NCBI RefSeq assembly: GCF_017410345.1
Contig: NZ_JAFQQZ010000005.1
Span: forward strand, 1-43,173
From: Methanobrevibacter sp.
GTDB taxonomy: Archaea > Methanobacteriota > Methanobacteria > Methanobacteriales > Methanobacteriaceae
DNA: 43,173 bases
Direction of reading: 5' to 3'
The translations under genes and the position numbers were made by a program. Below the pieces are notes generated by a model, which worked only from the letters and a program-made list of their open reading frames with translations, did not search any database and was not told the origin of the DNA. This document shows positions 26,777-34,638 of the stretch, one piece after another. Positions within the stretch are counted from its first letter, which is position 1. Each line of letters starts with the position of its first letter.

Positions 26777-27367
26777 ATGAAAATAGGAAAATTTGAAATA
26801 GAAACAGATGATTTGGTTTACAACCCTTCAGATGACACTTTCCTTTTAGCTGAAAACCTTGAAATCAAAGAAGGCATGAGTGTTCTTGAAATAGGAACCG
26901 GATCAGGGCTTGTTTCCATGTATGCAAGTCTCTTAACAGATGATGTGACTGCAACTGACATCAACTACAATGCTCTTGAGCTTGCAGAGAAAAACTTCAA
27001 GCTAAACAATATAGACAATATAAAACTTAAGTTTGGAGACCTGTTCGAACCTGTGAAAAATGAAAAGTTTGATGTAATTTTATTTAATACTCCATATCTC
27101 CCTACTGATTCAGATGACATTATCAATGACGATTTAAATTATGCATTTGACGGCGGATTAGATGGAAGAAAAGTCATAGATAGGTTCATAGAAGAAGCGC
27201 CAAATCATTTAAATGACAAAGGAATTATTCAGATGATACAGTCCTCATTATCTGACAATGATAAGACCTTGAATATGTTTGATAGAAATGGATTCATAGC
27301 TGAAATAGCTCAAAGCGAGAGGTTCTTCTTCGAAGAGATTGTTTTAATCAATGCTTATAAGATTTAA
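26777..27367 (+). CDS. HemK2/PrmC-like class I SAM methyltransferase
   Basis: 196 residues. SAM-binding motif VLEIGTGSGLVSMYASLL, acidic motif VTATDINYNALELAEKN, and active-site motif FNTPYLPT, an NPPY variant (NTPY) seen in HemK2-type proteins. Members methylate release factor aRF1 on glutamine (Mtq2/HemK2) or other targets. The single-domain length fits HemK2 rather than bacterial PrmC, which has an N-terminal domain. GAGGG precedes ATG. Same strand as rsmA, 61 nt downstream. Confidence 0.85.
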   Translation: MKIGKFEIETDDLVYNPSDDTFLLAENLEIKEGMSVLEIGTGSGLVSMYASLLTDDVTATDINYNALELAEKNFKLNNIDNIKLKFGDLFEPVKNEKFDVILFNTPYLPTDSDDIINDDLNYAFDGGLDGRKVIDRFIEEAPNHLNDKGIIQMIQSSLSDNDKTLNMFDRNGFIAEIAQSERFFFEEIVLINAYKI

Positions 27368-27433
27368 TACGATTGCCCAATATATGAATCAAAACTAATC
27401 TAGCAAAATATAAAAATCAAGTGAGAGGTTTTA

Positions 27434-28216
27434 ATGAATATTGAAGAAAAAAATTCAAAACAAATAGAAGAGTACCTCAAATCAAAAGGTGCAGTAGTTG
27501 TAGGGTTTGCTAGTTTAGAAGGTATAAAAAATGTTCCTGAGGAATATCCAAACAGCATTTTGATTGGAATTCCAATAGAAAAGGAAGCATTGAAAACCAT
27601 TTACACTGATGACCAGTCACTTTATGTTGAAAGCATGAAAGAGTTGGGACTGAAATTAAATGATATAATCCTTGATGGTGAGGAATACATCAAAAACACC
27701 ATGAATTATAATGCACTGGCCATTTCAAGGGAAAGAGTTGCTGGAGAATTAAAGGATCTTGCAAGCAAAATACCTCATAAAACAACAGGAACACGTTCAG
27801 GAATCGGGTGGATTGGAAGATGTGCATTGCTCATTAGTCCAAAATATGGAGCGGCACTTAGACTCTCTACACTCCTTACAGATATGCCTATTAAGGTGGG
27901 AATACCTATTGACGACTCACTGTGTGATGACTGTACAGACTGCCAAGATGCCTGTCCAGTTGATGCAATAAATGAAGTGAAATGGGACTCCAGAAAGGAA
28001 AGAGAAGAATACTTCGATGCAGAAAAGTGCTTTGAATTCATAAAAGAAGAGATGAAAAGGACACATGGAAAGAGTTTATGCGCTAAATGTGGTCTAGCTT
28101 GCCCTTACACTAAAGAGTATTTAGGAATAGAAACAGATAGAGATTTAATAAAAGAAATCTATCCATTAAAAAAAAAAAAAAAACTATTTTTAAGAAATAA
28201 TATTAAAAAAGAATAA
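27434..28216 (+). CDS. Epoxyqueuosine reductase-like [4Fe-4S] protein
   Basis: 260 residues. A QueG-like body (GTRSGIGWIGRCALLISPKYGAALRL) is followed by two cluster motifs, CDDCTDCQDACPVDAI and CAKCGLACPYTKEY. QueG proper uses cobalamin and carries C-terminal HEAT repeats; those repeats are absent and the protein is about a third shorter. Archaea make archaeosine, not queuosine, so the true substrate is unknown. The C-terminal lysines are encoded by a run of 16 A (28168-28183). AGAGGTT precedes ATG. Confidence 0.78.
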   Translation: MNIEEKNSKQIEEYLKSKGAVVVGFASLEGIKNVPEEYPNSILIGIPIEKEALKTIYTDDQSLYVESMKELGLKLNDIILDGEEYIKNTMNYNALAISRERVAGELKDLASKIPHKTTGTRSGIGWIGRCALLISPKYGAALRLSTLLTDMPIKVGIPIDDSLCDDCTDCQDACPVDAINEVKWDSRKEREEYFDAEKCFEFIKEEMKRTHGKSLCAKCGLACPYTKEYLGIETDRDLIKEIYPLKKKKKLFLRNNIKKE

Positions 28217-28276
28217 AAACTAAAAAATAAAAGATAGTAAAAAAAGAAAAAAATTTATTTAAATAATTAAATAGAT

Positions 28277-29140
28277 CTATTGAATTTCAGCTTCAAAGAC
28301 TAAAGCTGCAGGCCCTTTCATGAATGCTCCGAGTTCACCATCTTCTTCGTAAACTTCAAACTCAAGGTCTCCACCAGGCAAATGGAGGAGAACTTCATTG
28401 TCAAAAAGACCTAATTTTACGCCAGCAAGTGCAGTTGAAGTTGCGCCGGTACCACATGCGAGTGTGACTCCTGCTCCTCTTTCCCAGGTTCTCATTTTTC
28501 CCTCATTTTTGCTCAAAACTTCAACAAAATGAACATTGATCTTTTCTGGGAAAACTTCGTGGCATTCAATAGCTGGACCGTATTTGTCAATATCAATAGC
28601 ATCCACATCATCGACAAACAGAATCGCATGAGGGTTCCCCACATTGACACAAGTTGCTTTGAATGTAGTGTCAATCACTTCAAGGTCACCATCTACAAAC
28701 TCTTGCTCTTCTGCAATCATTGGAATTTCAGGAACTTTGAAAGTGGATTTACCCATATTAACCTTAAAGAGAACAGGTTCGCCATCTTCAACTGTGATTT
28801 CAATGGTTTTTATGCCTGATTTGGTTTCAACAGTCATTGTTTCCTTTTCCACAATCTTGTTTCTGTAGACAAAATCTCCAAAGCAGCGGATACCATTTCC
28901 ACACATTTCCGCTTCAGATCCATCCGGGTTAAACATTCTGTATCCGATGTCAGCCACTTCAGATGGGACAACAAACAATACGCCGTCTCCACCTACACCA
29001 AAGTTTCTGTGGCATAATTGTCTGCATGCTTCCGCCTTATCTGCTTCAGGGATTTTTTCCCCTTTACTTTCATCAATTATAGGGAAATCATTACCGATAC
29101 CATGCATTTTAGCAAATTTCAATCCTTTTAAATTTACCAT
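28277..29140 (-). CDS. dapF: Diaminopimelate epimerase DapF
   Basis: 287 residues. The two catalytic cysteines lie in MCGNGIRCFGDF and LACGTGATSTA, and MHGIGNDFPIID is at the N-terminus. It interconverts LL- and meso-diaminopimelate, the substrate for LysA. AGGTGAAA precedes ATG 29140. Downstream of lysA by 41 nt in the same transcript. Confidence 0.96.
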   Translation of the reverse strand: MVNLKGLKFAKMHGIGNDFPIIDESKGEKIPEADKAEACRQLCHRNFGVGGDGVLFVVPSEVADIGYRMFNPDGSEAEMCGNGIRCFGDFVYRNKIVEKETMTVETKSGIKTIEITVEDGEPVLFKVNMGKSTFKVPEIPMIAEEQEFVDGDLEVIDTTFKATCVNVGNPHAILFVDDVDAIDIDKYGPAIECHEVFPEKINVHFVEVLSKNEGKMRTWERGAGVTLACGTGATSTALAGVKLGLFDNEVLLHLPGGDLEFEVYEEDGELGAFMKGPAALVFEAEIQ

Positions 29141-29181
29141 ATTTTCACCTAAATAAAAATGAAATAGTTAAATTATTTTAA

Positions 29182-30465
29182 CTATTTTAAGTGTTCTGGA
29201 ACAGATTGTTTTTCAAAGATATCATCAAAGGTTTGCGCTTCACGGATTACGAAAGATTCTCCGTTTTTAACAAGAATCTCTGCTGGAAGAGGTCTGGAAT
29301 TGTAATTGGATGCCATGGTAAAACCGTATGCACCAGCATTCAATATTCCTAAAATGTCCCCTTCTTCAATGTCTGGAAGAGGTCTGTCTCTTGCAAAGAG
29401 GTCTCCGGATTCACATACGTTTCCTGCAACATCTACAGTTTGGGTTGGCTCTTCGTTCATTTTGTTAGCAACTACAATGTGATGATATGACTCATACATA
29501 GCAGGTCTGAGCAAAGTGTTGAATCCAGCATCTACACCGATGAATTTTCTGTAGCTTTCCTTTACGCTGTTTACTTCAACCAATATTACAGAAGCATCCC
29601 CTACAATGTATCTTCCAGGTTCAAGGTATAAGGTAGGTTCTCCCATATCAAACTCGTCAAGTTTTTCTTTGAACAATTTTACGTTTTCTTCAGCGAAATG
29701 CTCTAAATCCAATAATTCCTCATCTGGAGTGTATGGAATTCCTACTCCACCCCCGAAGTCAATGAATTCAAAGTCAATTCCAGCTTCCTGGTGAACTTTA
29801 CCAGCGATGTTCATGGTAGATTCAATAGCTAATTTGAATGGTTCAGGATCAAGGATTCCGGAACCGATGTGGGAATGCATACCTACAGGTTCAAATCCTA
29901 ATTCCTTAGCCAATTTGTAGATTTCTACAGCTTCGGTTTCCATAATACCAAATTTACTCATTTCCCCCCCTGTAATACAGTGGCCGTGGTGACCCGCACC
30001 AACCATAGGGTTTACCCTAAATGAGATTTTCTTGCCGTTAGGATCAATGCTTTCTGCAAGTCTTTTAAGTGCTGAGACAGAGTCAATGTTCAAAATAACA
30101 TCTTCACTGTTTACATAATCCATTTCATCGTTTCTGATATTGTTACCTGTGAAAAGAATTCTGTCTCCAGAGAATCCCATTTTTTTACATATGTAAACCT
30201 CTCCAGGAGATACTGCATCAATACAGCATCCTTCCTCTTCAAGGATTTTGAGAACAGCTATGTTAGTGTTTGCTTTACAAGCATAAAACACTTTGAATTT
30301 TGGATAAAATTTAGTGAAAGCATTATAGAATCTGTTATAGTTATCCCTTACTCTTTCTTCATCAATTACATAGATAGGAGTGCCATACTGTTCAACAAGA
30401 TCACAAGCATCAGCACCGCCAATATCCAAATGGCCTTTATCATTTGTTTTTATATTTAAATCCAT
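29182..30465 (-). CDS. lysA: Diaminopimelate decarboxylase LysA
   Basis: 427 residues. A fold type III PLP enzyme: the PLP lysine lies in FYACKANTN near residue 62, HSHIGSGIL and [10 protein letters not shown] follow, and [14 protein letters not shown] is the substrate motif. It makes lysine from meso-diaminopimelate. The ribosome site GGAGGAT is strong. First gene of lysA-dapF. Confidence 0.97.
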   Translation of the reverse strand: MDLNIKTNDKGHLDIGGADACDLVEQYGTPIYVIDEERVRDNYNRFYNAFTKFYPKFKVFYACKANTNIAVLKILEEEGCCIDAVSPGEVYICKKMGFSGDRILFTGNNIRNDEMDYVNSEDVILNIDSVSALKRLAESIDPNGKKISFRVNPMVGAGHHGHCITGGEMSKFGIMETEAVEIYKLAKELGFEPVGMHSHIGSGILDPEPFKLAIESTMNIAGKVHQEAGIDFEFIDFGGGVGIPYTPDEELLDLEHFAEENVKLFKEKLDEFDMGEPTLYLEPGRYIVGDASVILVEVNSVKESYRKFIGVDAGFNTLLRPAMYESYHHIVVANKMNEEPTQTVDVAGNVCESGDLFARDRPLPDIEEGDILGILNAGAYGFTMASNYNSRPLPAEILVKNGESFVIREAQTFDDIFEKQSVPEHLK

Positions 30466-30702
30466 TTTAATCCTCCGAGAAAAAAATTTTAATCACGAAT
30501 AATTATCTGATAATAATCAAAAATAAGTTTTCAATAAATATCTATTTAAACTAATATATAAAATTATTTAAGGAACTAGATTGTCCGACTCAAAAAAATG
30601 TGACATTTTATTAATGAAATGAAATCATATAGAATAGTAGGAAATAAAACTTTTTAAAATAAAAAACTAAATACAATGATAAAAATTAGGAGAGGTGATG
30701 GA

Positions 30703-31140
30703 ATGAGCAATAAAAGAGATTGGGGATTGACTGTAAGAGGAATAGTTAGAAAAGAAGATAAGATATTGATACTCAGAAGGCATCCAAGTTCAAGAAACAA
30801 TCCTCAAAAATATGAGCTTCCAGGAGGCAAGGTGGATCCTGGCGAGTTCTTTGATGAAGCTTTGATTAGGGAATTCAAGGAAGAGACAAATCTTGATGTA
30901 AATATATTAAGCTTATTTGAGGTAGTGCAAGATGAATTCATAAGCCGCAGAACAAACAGGCCTATTAGCACTCTTCAAATTATGATGAATCTTGAAATTA
31001 TTGATGGAGAGCTTCAAATAAGCTCAGAACATGACGATTTTAAATGGGCAAGTATGGAAGAACTAAAAGAACTTTATGATGGTGATTTGGTAACTCCTAC
31101 TTTAAGAAAAACCCTAGAAAAAAGAAATTTTAAGATATGA
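30703..31140 (+). CDS. Nudix hydrolase
   Basis: 145 residues from the ATG at 30703, which sits 3 nt after AGGTGAT; an in-frame ATG at 30676 is upstream of this site. Nudix box GGKVDPGEFFDEALIREFKEE is complete. N-terminal GLTVRGIVRKEDKILILRRHPSSRNNPQKYELPGG resembles MutT/NUDT-type enzymes. Substrate unknown; house-cleaning of damaged nucleotides is possible. Convergent with the HXXEE gene. Confidence 0.85.
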   Translation: MSNKRDWGLTVRGIVRKEDKILILRRHPSSRNNPQKYELPGGKVDPGEFFDEALIREFKEETNLDVNILSLFEVVQDEFISRRTNRPISTLQIMMNLEIIDGELQISSEHDDFKWASMEELKELYDGDLVTPTLRKTLEKRNFKI

Positions 31141-31220
31141 AAAATTTTAAGATATAAAATAATAAAATAATTAAAAAAAGAAATTTTGAGGTGGAAAAAT
31201 AAAAACATTATTTTATATTT

Positions 31221-31817
31221 CTATCCTCTAACTCTTTTTATGACTTCTTTTATGCTTAATCCAAATTGCTTATACACTTGAGAACCTAAAATCATAAAAC
31301 TGATTATAAACAAAATAATACCAATTAAATAATCAAGCGGACCTGCAAGACCATATTTATTCAATTGAATTATGGAGTATATTGCAGCAATTGCCATTAT
31401 CCATGCTGTAAGCAATCCTGGAGTATATGGCTTGTCCAATTTATGAATCTTTATTCCTGCAGTATGAATAAATGCCTCAAAGATTGATAAGACAATTGTC
31501 ATGATGAAGAAAAATACAATATTGTCAAATATGTATCCGAGAGCCAAATAAGCCAATAAGAATAAAAATACGCATAAATTAGCGCTTCCCACATCAAAAT
31601 CATTTATATCCACTTTCAACTTTTTTAGCATTAGCTTATGAAAGCCTCCCGGCCAGTACTTTTCTTCAACCTCATGTAAAATGAAAAGCACACCGAAGAG
31701 ATTCATTAATTTTCTCACTATTGAAATGCTATCCCAGTTTAAAAAATCATATATTGTCATAATTGCAACCAATGCAATAAGAATATAAAGATTATATTTT
31801 TTTAGAAAATCTATCAT
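31221..31817 (-). CDS. HXXEE-domain integral membrane protein
   Basis: 198 residues with five or six membrane segments. The name-giving HxxEE motif is HEVEE at residues 48-52, followed by KYWPGGFH. The second conserved set, HTAGIKIHK (H118, H125) and KPYTPGLLTA, is also present. These His and Glu residues sit near membrane edges and could form a metal site or catalytic centre, but the family has no established function. It follows the MarR gene by 93 nt on the same strand, which suggests regulation by that protein. TGGAGGG precedes ATG. Confidence 0.83.
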   Translation of the reverse strand: MIDFLKKYNLYILIALVAIMTIYDFLNWDSISIVRKLMNLFGVLFILHEVEEKYWPGGFHKLMLKKLKVDINDFDVGSANLCVFLFLLAYLALGYIFDNIVFFFIMTIVLSIFEAFIHTAGIKIHKLDKPYTPGLLTAWIMAIAAIYSIIQLNKYGLAGPLDYLIGIILFIISFMILGSQVYKQFGLSIKEVIKRVRG

Positions 31818-31910
31818 GCTTTCCCTCCAATAAATTTTTAATATTTTAAAAAATTATTCTTTTTTTAAAATTAATCCAGTTTTTTAAATTTAATCATTTA
31901 TCCCTCTAAA

Positions 31911-32369
31911 TTAATAATAATTCCTGACGGATTCTATTGCTAAAATACCTAAAATTTCATTAAACTTCCTTTTTTCATCTTCACTTAAAACCTTGAATAA
32001 ACTGTTGCACCAATCCTCTTCAAGATGAAGTGTTTTTTCCCTGATTTCAAAACCTTTGGAAGATAGGGATATTAATCTTCTTGTCTTATTCTTTTGATCA
32101 ATGCTTCGAATAATAAATCCTTTTTTCTCTAAATTCTTTAATGTCCTTGCAACTACAGGTTCTGAAACTAAAAAAAGATTGGATAAATCCTTTTGAGTAA
32201 GCTCCCCATTTTGTTCACCTATTCTAATGATATAAGGCAACTCTGAAGGATTGACATTTGTTCCTTCCAGCTTATCTTCAAAGAATTTGGTGTGCCACTT
32301 AATGATCATGTTCAATGCAGGAAATGCAGGAACCGTGTCAAAATTTTCAAATATCTCCAATAAATCCAT
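31911..32369 (-). CDS. MarR-family transcriptional regulator
   Basis: 152 residues. A winged-helix DNA-binding region runs from about residue 55 to 112 (GELTQKDLSNLFLVSEPVVARTLKNLEKKGFIIR, then the wing RSIDQKNKTRRLISLS), flanked by dimerisation helices. MarR dimers bind palindromes and usually release DNA on binding a small phenolic-type ligand. A perfect 20-bp palindrome lies 42-61 nt upstream of its start, so autoregulation is likely. GTGAT precedes ATG. Confidence 0.9.
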   Translation of the reverse strand: MDLLEIFENFDTVPAFPALNMIIKWHTKFFEDKLEGTNVNPSELPYIIRIGEQNGELTQKDLSNLFLVSEPVVARTLKNLEKKGFIIRSIDQKNKTRRLISLSSKGFEIREKTLHLEEDWCNSLFKVLSEDEKRKFNEILGILAIESVRNYY

Positions 32370-32410
32370 AAAATCACTATAAATTATTAATTTTAGATAT
32401 GATTAAAATA

Positions 32411-32430
32411 AAACTTATCATGATAAGTTT
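32411..32430 (-). promoter_or_regulatory. Perfect 20-bp palindrome, probable MarR operator
   Basis: Half-site AAACTTATCA is followed at once by its exact reverse complement TGATAAGTTT. A TATTTAAATA box centred near 32458 predicts a start near 32432 on the minus strand, so the palindrome would cover about +2 to +21 and block polymerase entry. MarR dimers prefer palindromes of about this size. Confidence 0.7.
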
Positions 32431-32612
32431 AATTATAATTAAGTGAATAATGATATTTAAATATTTTGATAATGGGAAAATTAAAAAGCTTTTCTATAAA
32501 AAAAATAAAAAATTAGGAAACAGAATATAATAAAAATAAAAATGCATACAAAAGAGATGAAAAGAAGATTAAAAAAATAATAAAAAGAAAAAAAGAAGAG
32601 AATGTAAAATGA

Positions 32613-33761
32613 TTAGATATTAAATAGCCTTTCGGCTTTGGCCATTACATCCGCTATCTTTACATTGAATGGGCATCTGGCCTCACATTCCTCGCAGCCG
32701 GTACAATCGCTTGCATTATAGGATAAATTATTGTAATGCTCACGAATGCTATCTGGAACCTTTTCCTGATTTTTGGCAAGGTCATACAATTTGTTTACCA
32801 TAGCAATATTTATTTCTGCAGCGCATGGCTGACAATGGCCGCAATAGGTGCATTGCCCTTCAAATGAATGGTTAGGAGCATTCCTTAAAACTTCTCTAAA
32901 GTCCTTCTCTTCTTCTGTTGCATCACAGTAGCCAATAGCTTCCATAAGCTCATCAGGATTCTTTACTCCAACAAATATGCTGCAAACCCCATCTTGGGAA
33001 AGTGCATAATGAATGCATTGAATAGGACTTAATGCAACTCCAAATGGAGATGTCTCAGCAGACAAAAGGTTGCCTCCTGCAAATCCCTTCATTACTGTAA
33101 GTGCAGTTCCAGTCTCCTTGCATAAACTGTAGAGTTCTGCCCTTTGAGGGTTAAGACCTTCCATATCCTCATTGTACATTTCATCATTTCTATAATCCTC
33201 AATGTTGTCTGTAGGCTCGAACATGTCAAATGCAGGATTGATTGAAAACATCAGAAGCTCTATTTCAGGGTTCAATGCTGCAAGCCTTCCAATTTCAGGG
33301 TTATGGGTAGAAAGTCCAATGTGATCGATTGTTCCATCCCTTTTAAGCTTTCTTACATATTCAATGAACTCGCCATTCATTATCTCTTCATAATCAGCCA
33401 TTTCATCAACATAATGGATCATTCCGAAATCCAATCTGTCGATTTGAAACCTTTCCATAAAGTCTTCAAATGCAGGAACTACCTTATCCATTTCACGGGT
33501 TCTCACATACTGCTCGTTTTGCCATGTAGAACCAATATGTCCCTGAATGATCCATCTCTCGCGAGTATCCTTTATGGCTTGGCCTAAATTGGAACGTACT
33601 CCAGGCTCGCTCATCCAGCAGTCAAGGAAGTTTATTCCATTTGCTTCACAGATTCTGATCAGTTCCTCTGCATCTTCATAAGGCCTTTCAACTAAAAATT
33701 CAGCACCAAATGCCACTTCTGACACTTCTAAACCTGTGTTACCTAATTTTCTGTATTTCAT
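32613..33761 (-). CDS. Aldo/keto reductase-like protein with C-terminal 2x[4Fe-4S] domain
   Basis: 382 residues from ATG 33761; a TTG at 33776 is in frame, but GGAGAT lies between. The AKR barrel is recognisable (KYRKLGNTGLEVSEVAFG, LDFGMIHYVDE), and the C-terminus has CTYCGHCQPC and CTGCEECEARCP clusters. However, where an active enzyme has D-T-A-x-x-Y and a T/S-K motif, this protein has DCWMSE and IIQGHIG, so the catalytic Tyr and Lys appear to be replaced. The His is retained. Likely co-transcribed with the upstream YczE-like gene (38 nt). Confidence 0.85.
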   Translation of the reverse strand: MKYRKLGNTGLEVSEVAFGAEFLVERPYEDAEELIRICEANGINFLDCWMSEPGVRSNLGQAIKDTRERWIIQGHIGSTWQNEQYVRTREMDKVVPAFEDFMERFQIDRLDFGMIHYVDEMADYEEIMNGEFIEYVRKLKRDGTIDHIGLSTHNPEIGRLAALNPEIELLMFSINPAFDMFEPTDNIEDYRNDEMYNEDMEGLNPQRAELYSLCKETGTALTVMKGFAGGNLLSAETSPFGVALSPIQCIHYALSQDGVCSIFVGVKNPDELMEAIGYCDATEEEKDFREVLRNAPNHSFEGQCTYCGHCQPCAAEINIAMVNKLYDLAKNQEKVPDSIREHYNNLSYNASDCTGCEECEARCPFNVKIADVMAKAERLFNI

Positions 33762-33799
33762 GATAATAATCTCCAAACAATTAAAACGGGATTATAATA

Positions 33800-34441
33800 T
33801 TAGCTAATCAAAGCCTCAACATAGGGATTGAAATGGTTTTGAAGAACCTTTACTATAGGTCCAATGATTAGAGCTGAGATGATGGTTCCTTCACGGACTC
33901 CAGCCAGGTAGCCTAAAAATACTACAGACAAAATCGCTGCTGTAAGAACCAGACTTGTGTCAAAGAAAGGCTTAACCTTTGGAAACTCCTTCTTTAAAAC
34001 CTTTGAGATTGCCACTATTATTCCATCCGGAGGAAGATAGACGACTTCTGTCTGAACCTCCAGCATGACACCGAATGCAACAACCACACAGCTCAATAGA
34101 AGTGTGGCAAATTGGCTTAAGTAATCTGCAGGATTCAGGAAAGTGACCAGCATCATTGAAAAGTCTATGGAAAGGGAGAATATTGTTCCCACGATTATTT
34201 GAAGGTACTGTCTCCTTTCAAATCCGCTTCTAAGAAGGATTATCTGAACGGCTATGAAGAGGACATTGAAGATCAGACAGACTGTCCCAACACTCATTTT
34301 CAAAATCAAGCTTGAAACATATGGAAGGCAGATGATAGGAGATGTCCCCAGGTTTGCCTTGATAGATATTGCTGCCCCCAATGATATGAAAAACAGTGAA
34401 ATCAAATAAATGACATATCTTGAAATCTTCTTTATCTGCAT
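33800..34441 (-). CDS. YczE/YyaS/YitT-family integral membrane protein
   Basis: 213 residues, five or six membrane segments. The N-terminal segment SLGAAISIKANLGTSPIICLPYVSS and the VYLPPDGIIVAISKVLKKEFPKVKPFFD block are typical of this family, which is broad and of unknown function. It precedes the Fe-S aldo/keto reductase-like gene on the same strand by 38 nt, so the two may work together. No strong ribosome site is seen. Confidence 0.75.
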   Translation of the reverse strand: MQIKKISRYVIYLISLFFISLGAAISIKANLGTSPIICLPYVSSLILKMSVGTVCLIFNVLFIAVQIILLRSGFERRQYLQIIVGTIFSLSIDFSMMLVTFLNPADYLSQFATLLLSCVVVAFGVMLEVQTEVVYLPPDGIIVAISKVLKKEFPKVKPFFDTSLVLTAAILSVVFLGYLAGVREGTIISALIIGPIVKVLQNHFNPYVEALIS

Positions 34442-34579
34442 GATATTAGTTTTGACTTGAAGGATTAAATAATTTACTGAAATTATTAACTAATGCTGAA
34501 AATTTAGTTTAAGAATGTTTTGAATAATTTTTAATTAATTTGTAAAGTATTGAACATTTTTTAATTATTTAGTAAGGAT

Positions 34580-34587
34580 TATATAAG
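34580..34587 (+). promoter_or_regulatory. TATA box of the adhesin-like gene
   Basis: TATATAAG, predicting a start near 34609 and a leader of about 30 nt. The leader contains GGGGGAAAGGT, a 7-codon frame beginning at 34622 that overlaps the adhesin start, and GGAGG at 34625-34629 before the real ATG. Confidence 0.5.
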
Positions 34588-34638
34588 GATTATAATATAT
34601 ATCTTATTAAGGGGGAAAGGTATGGAGGGAAAATTAGA

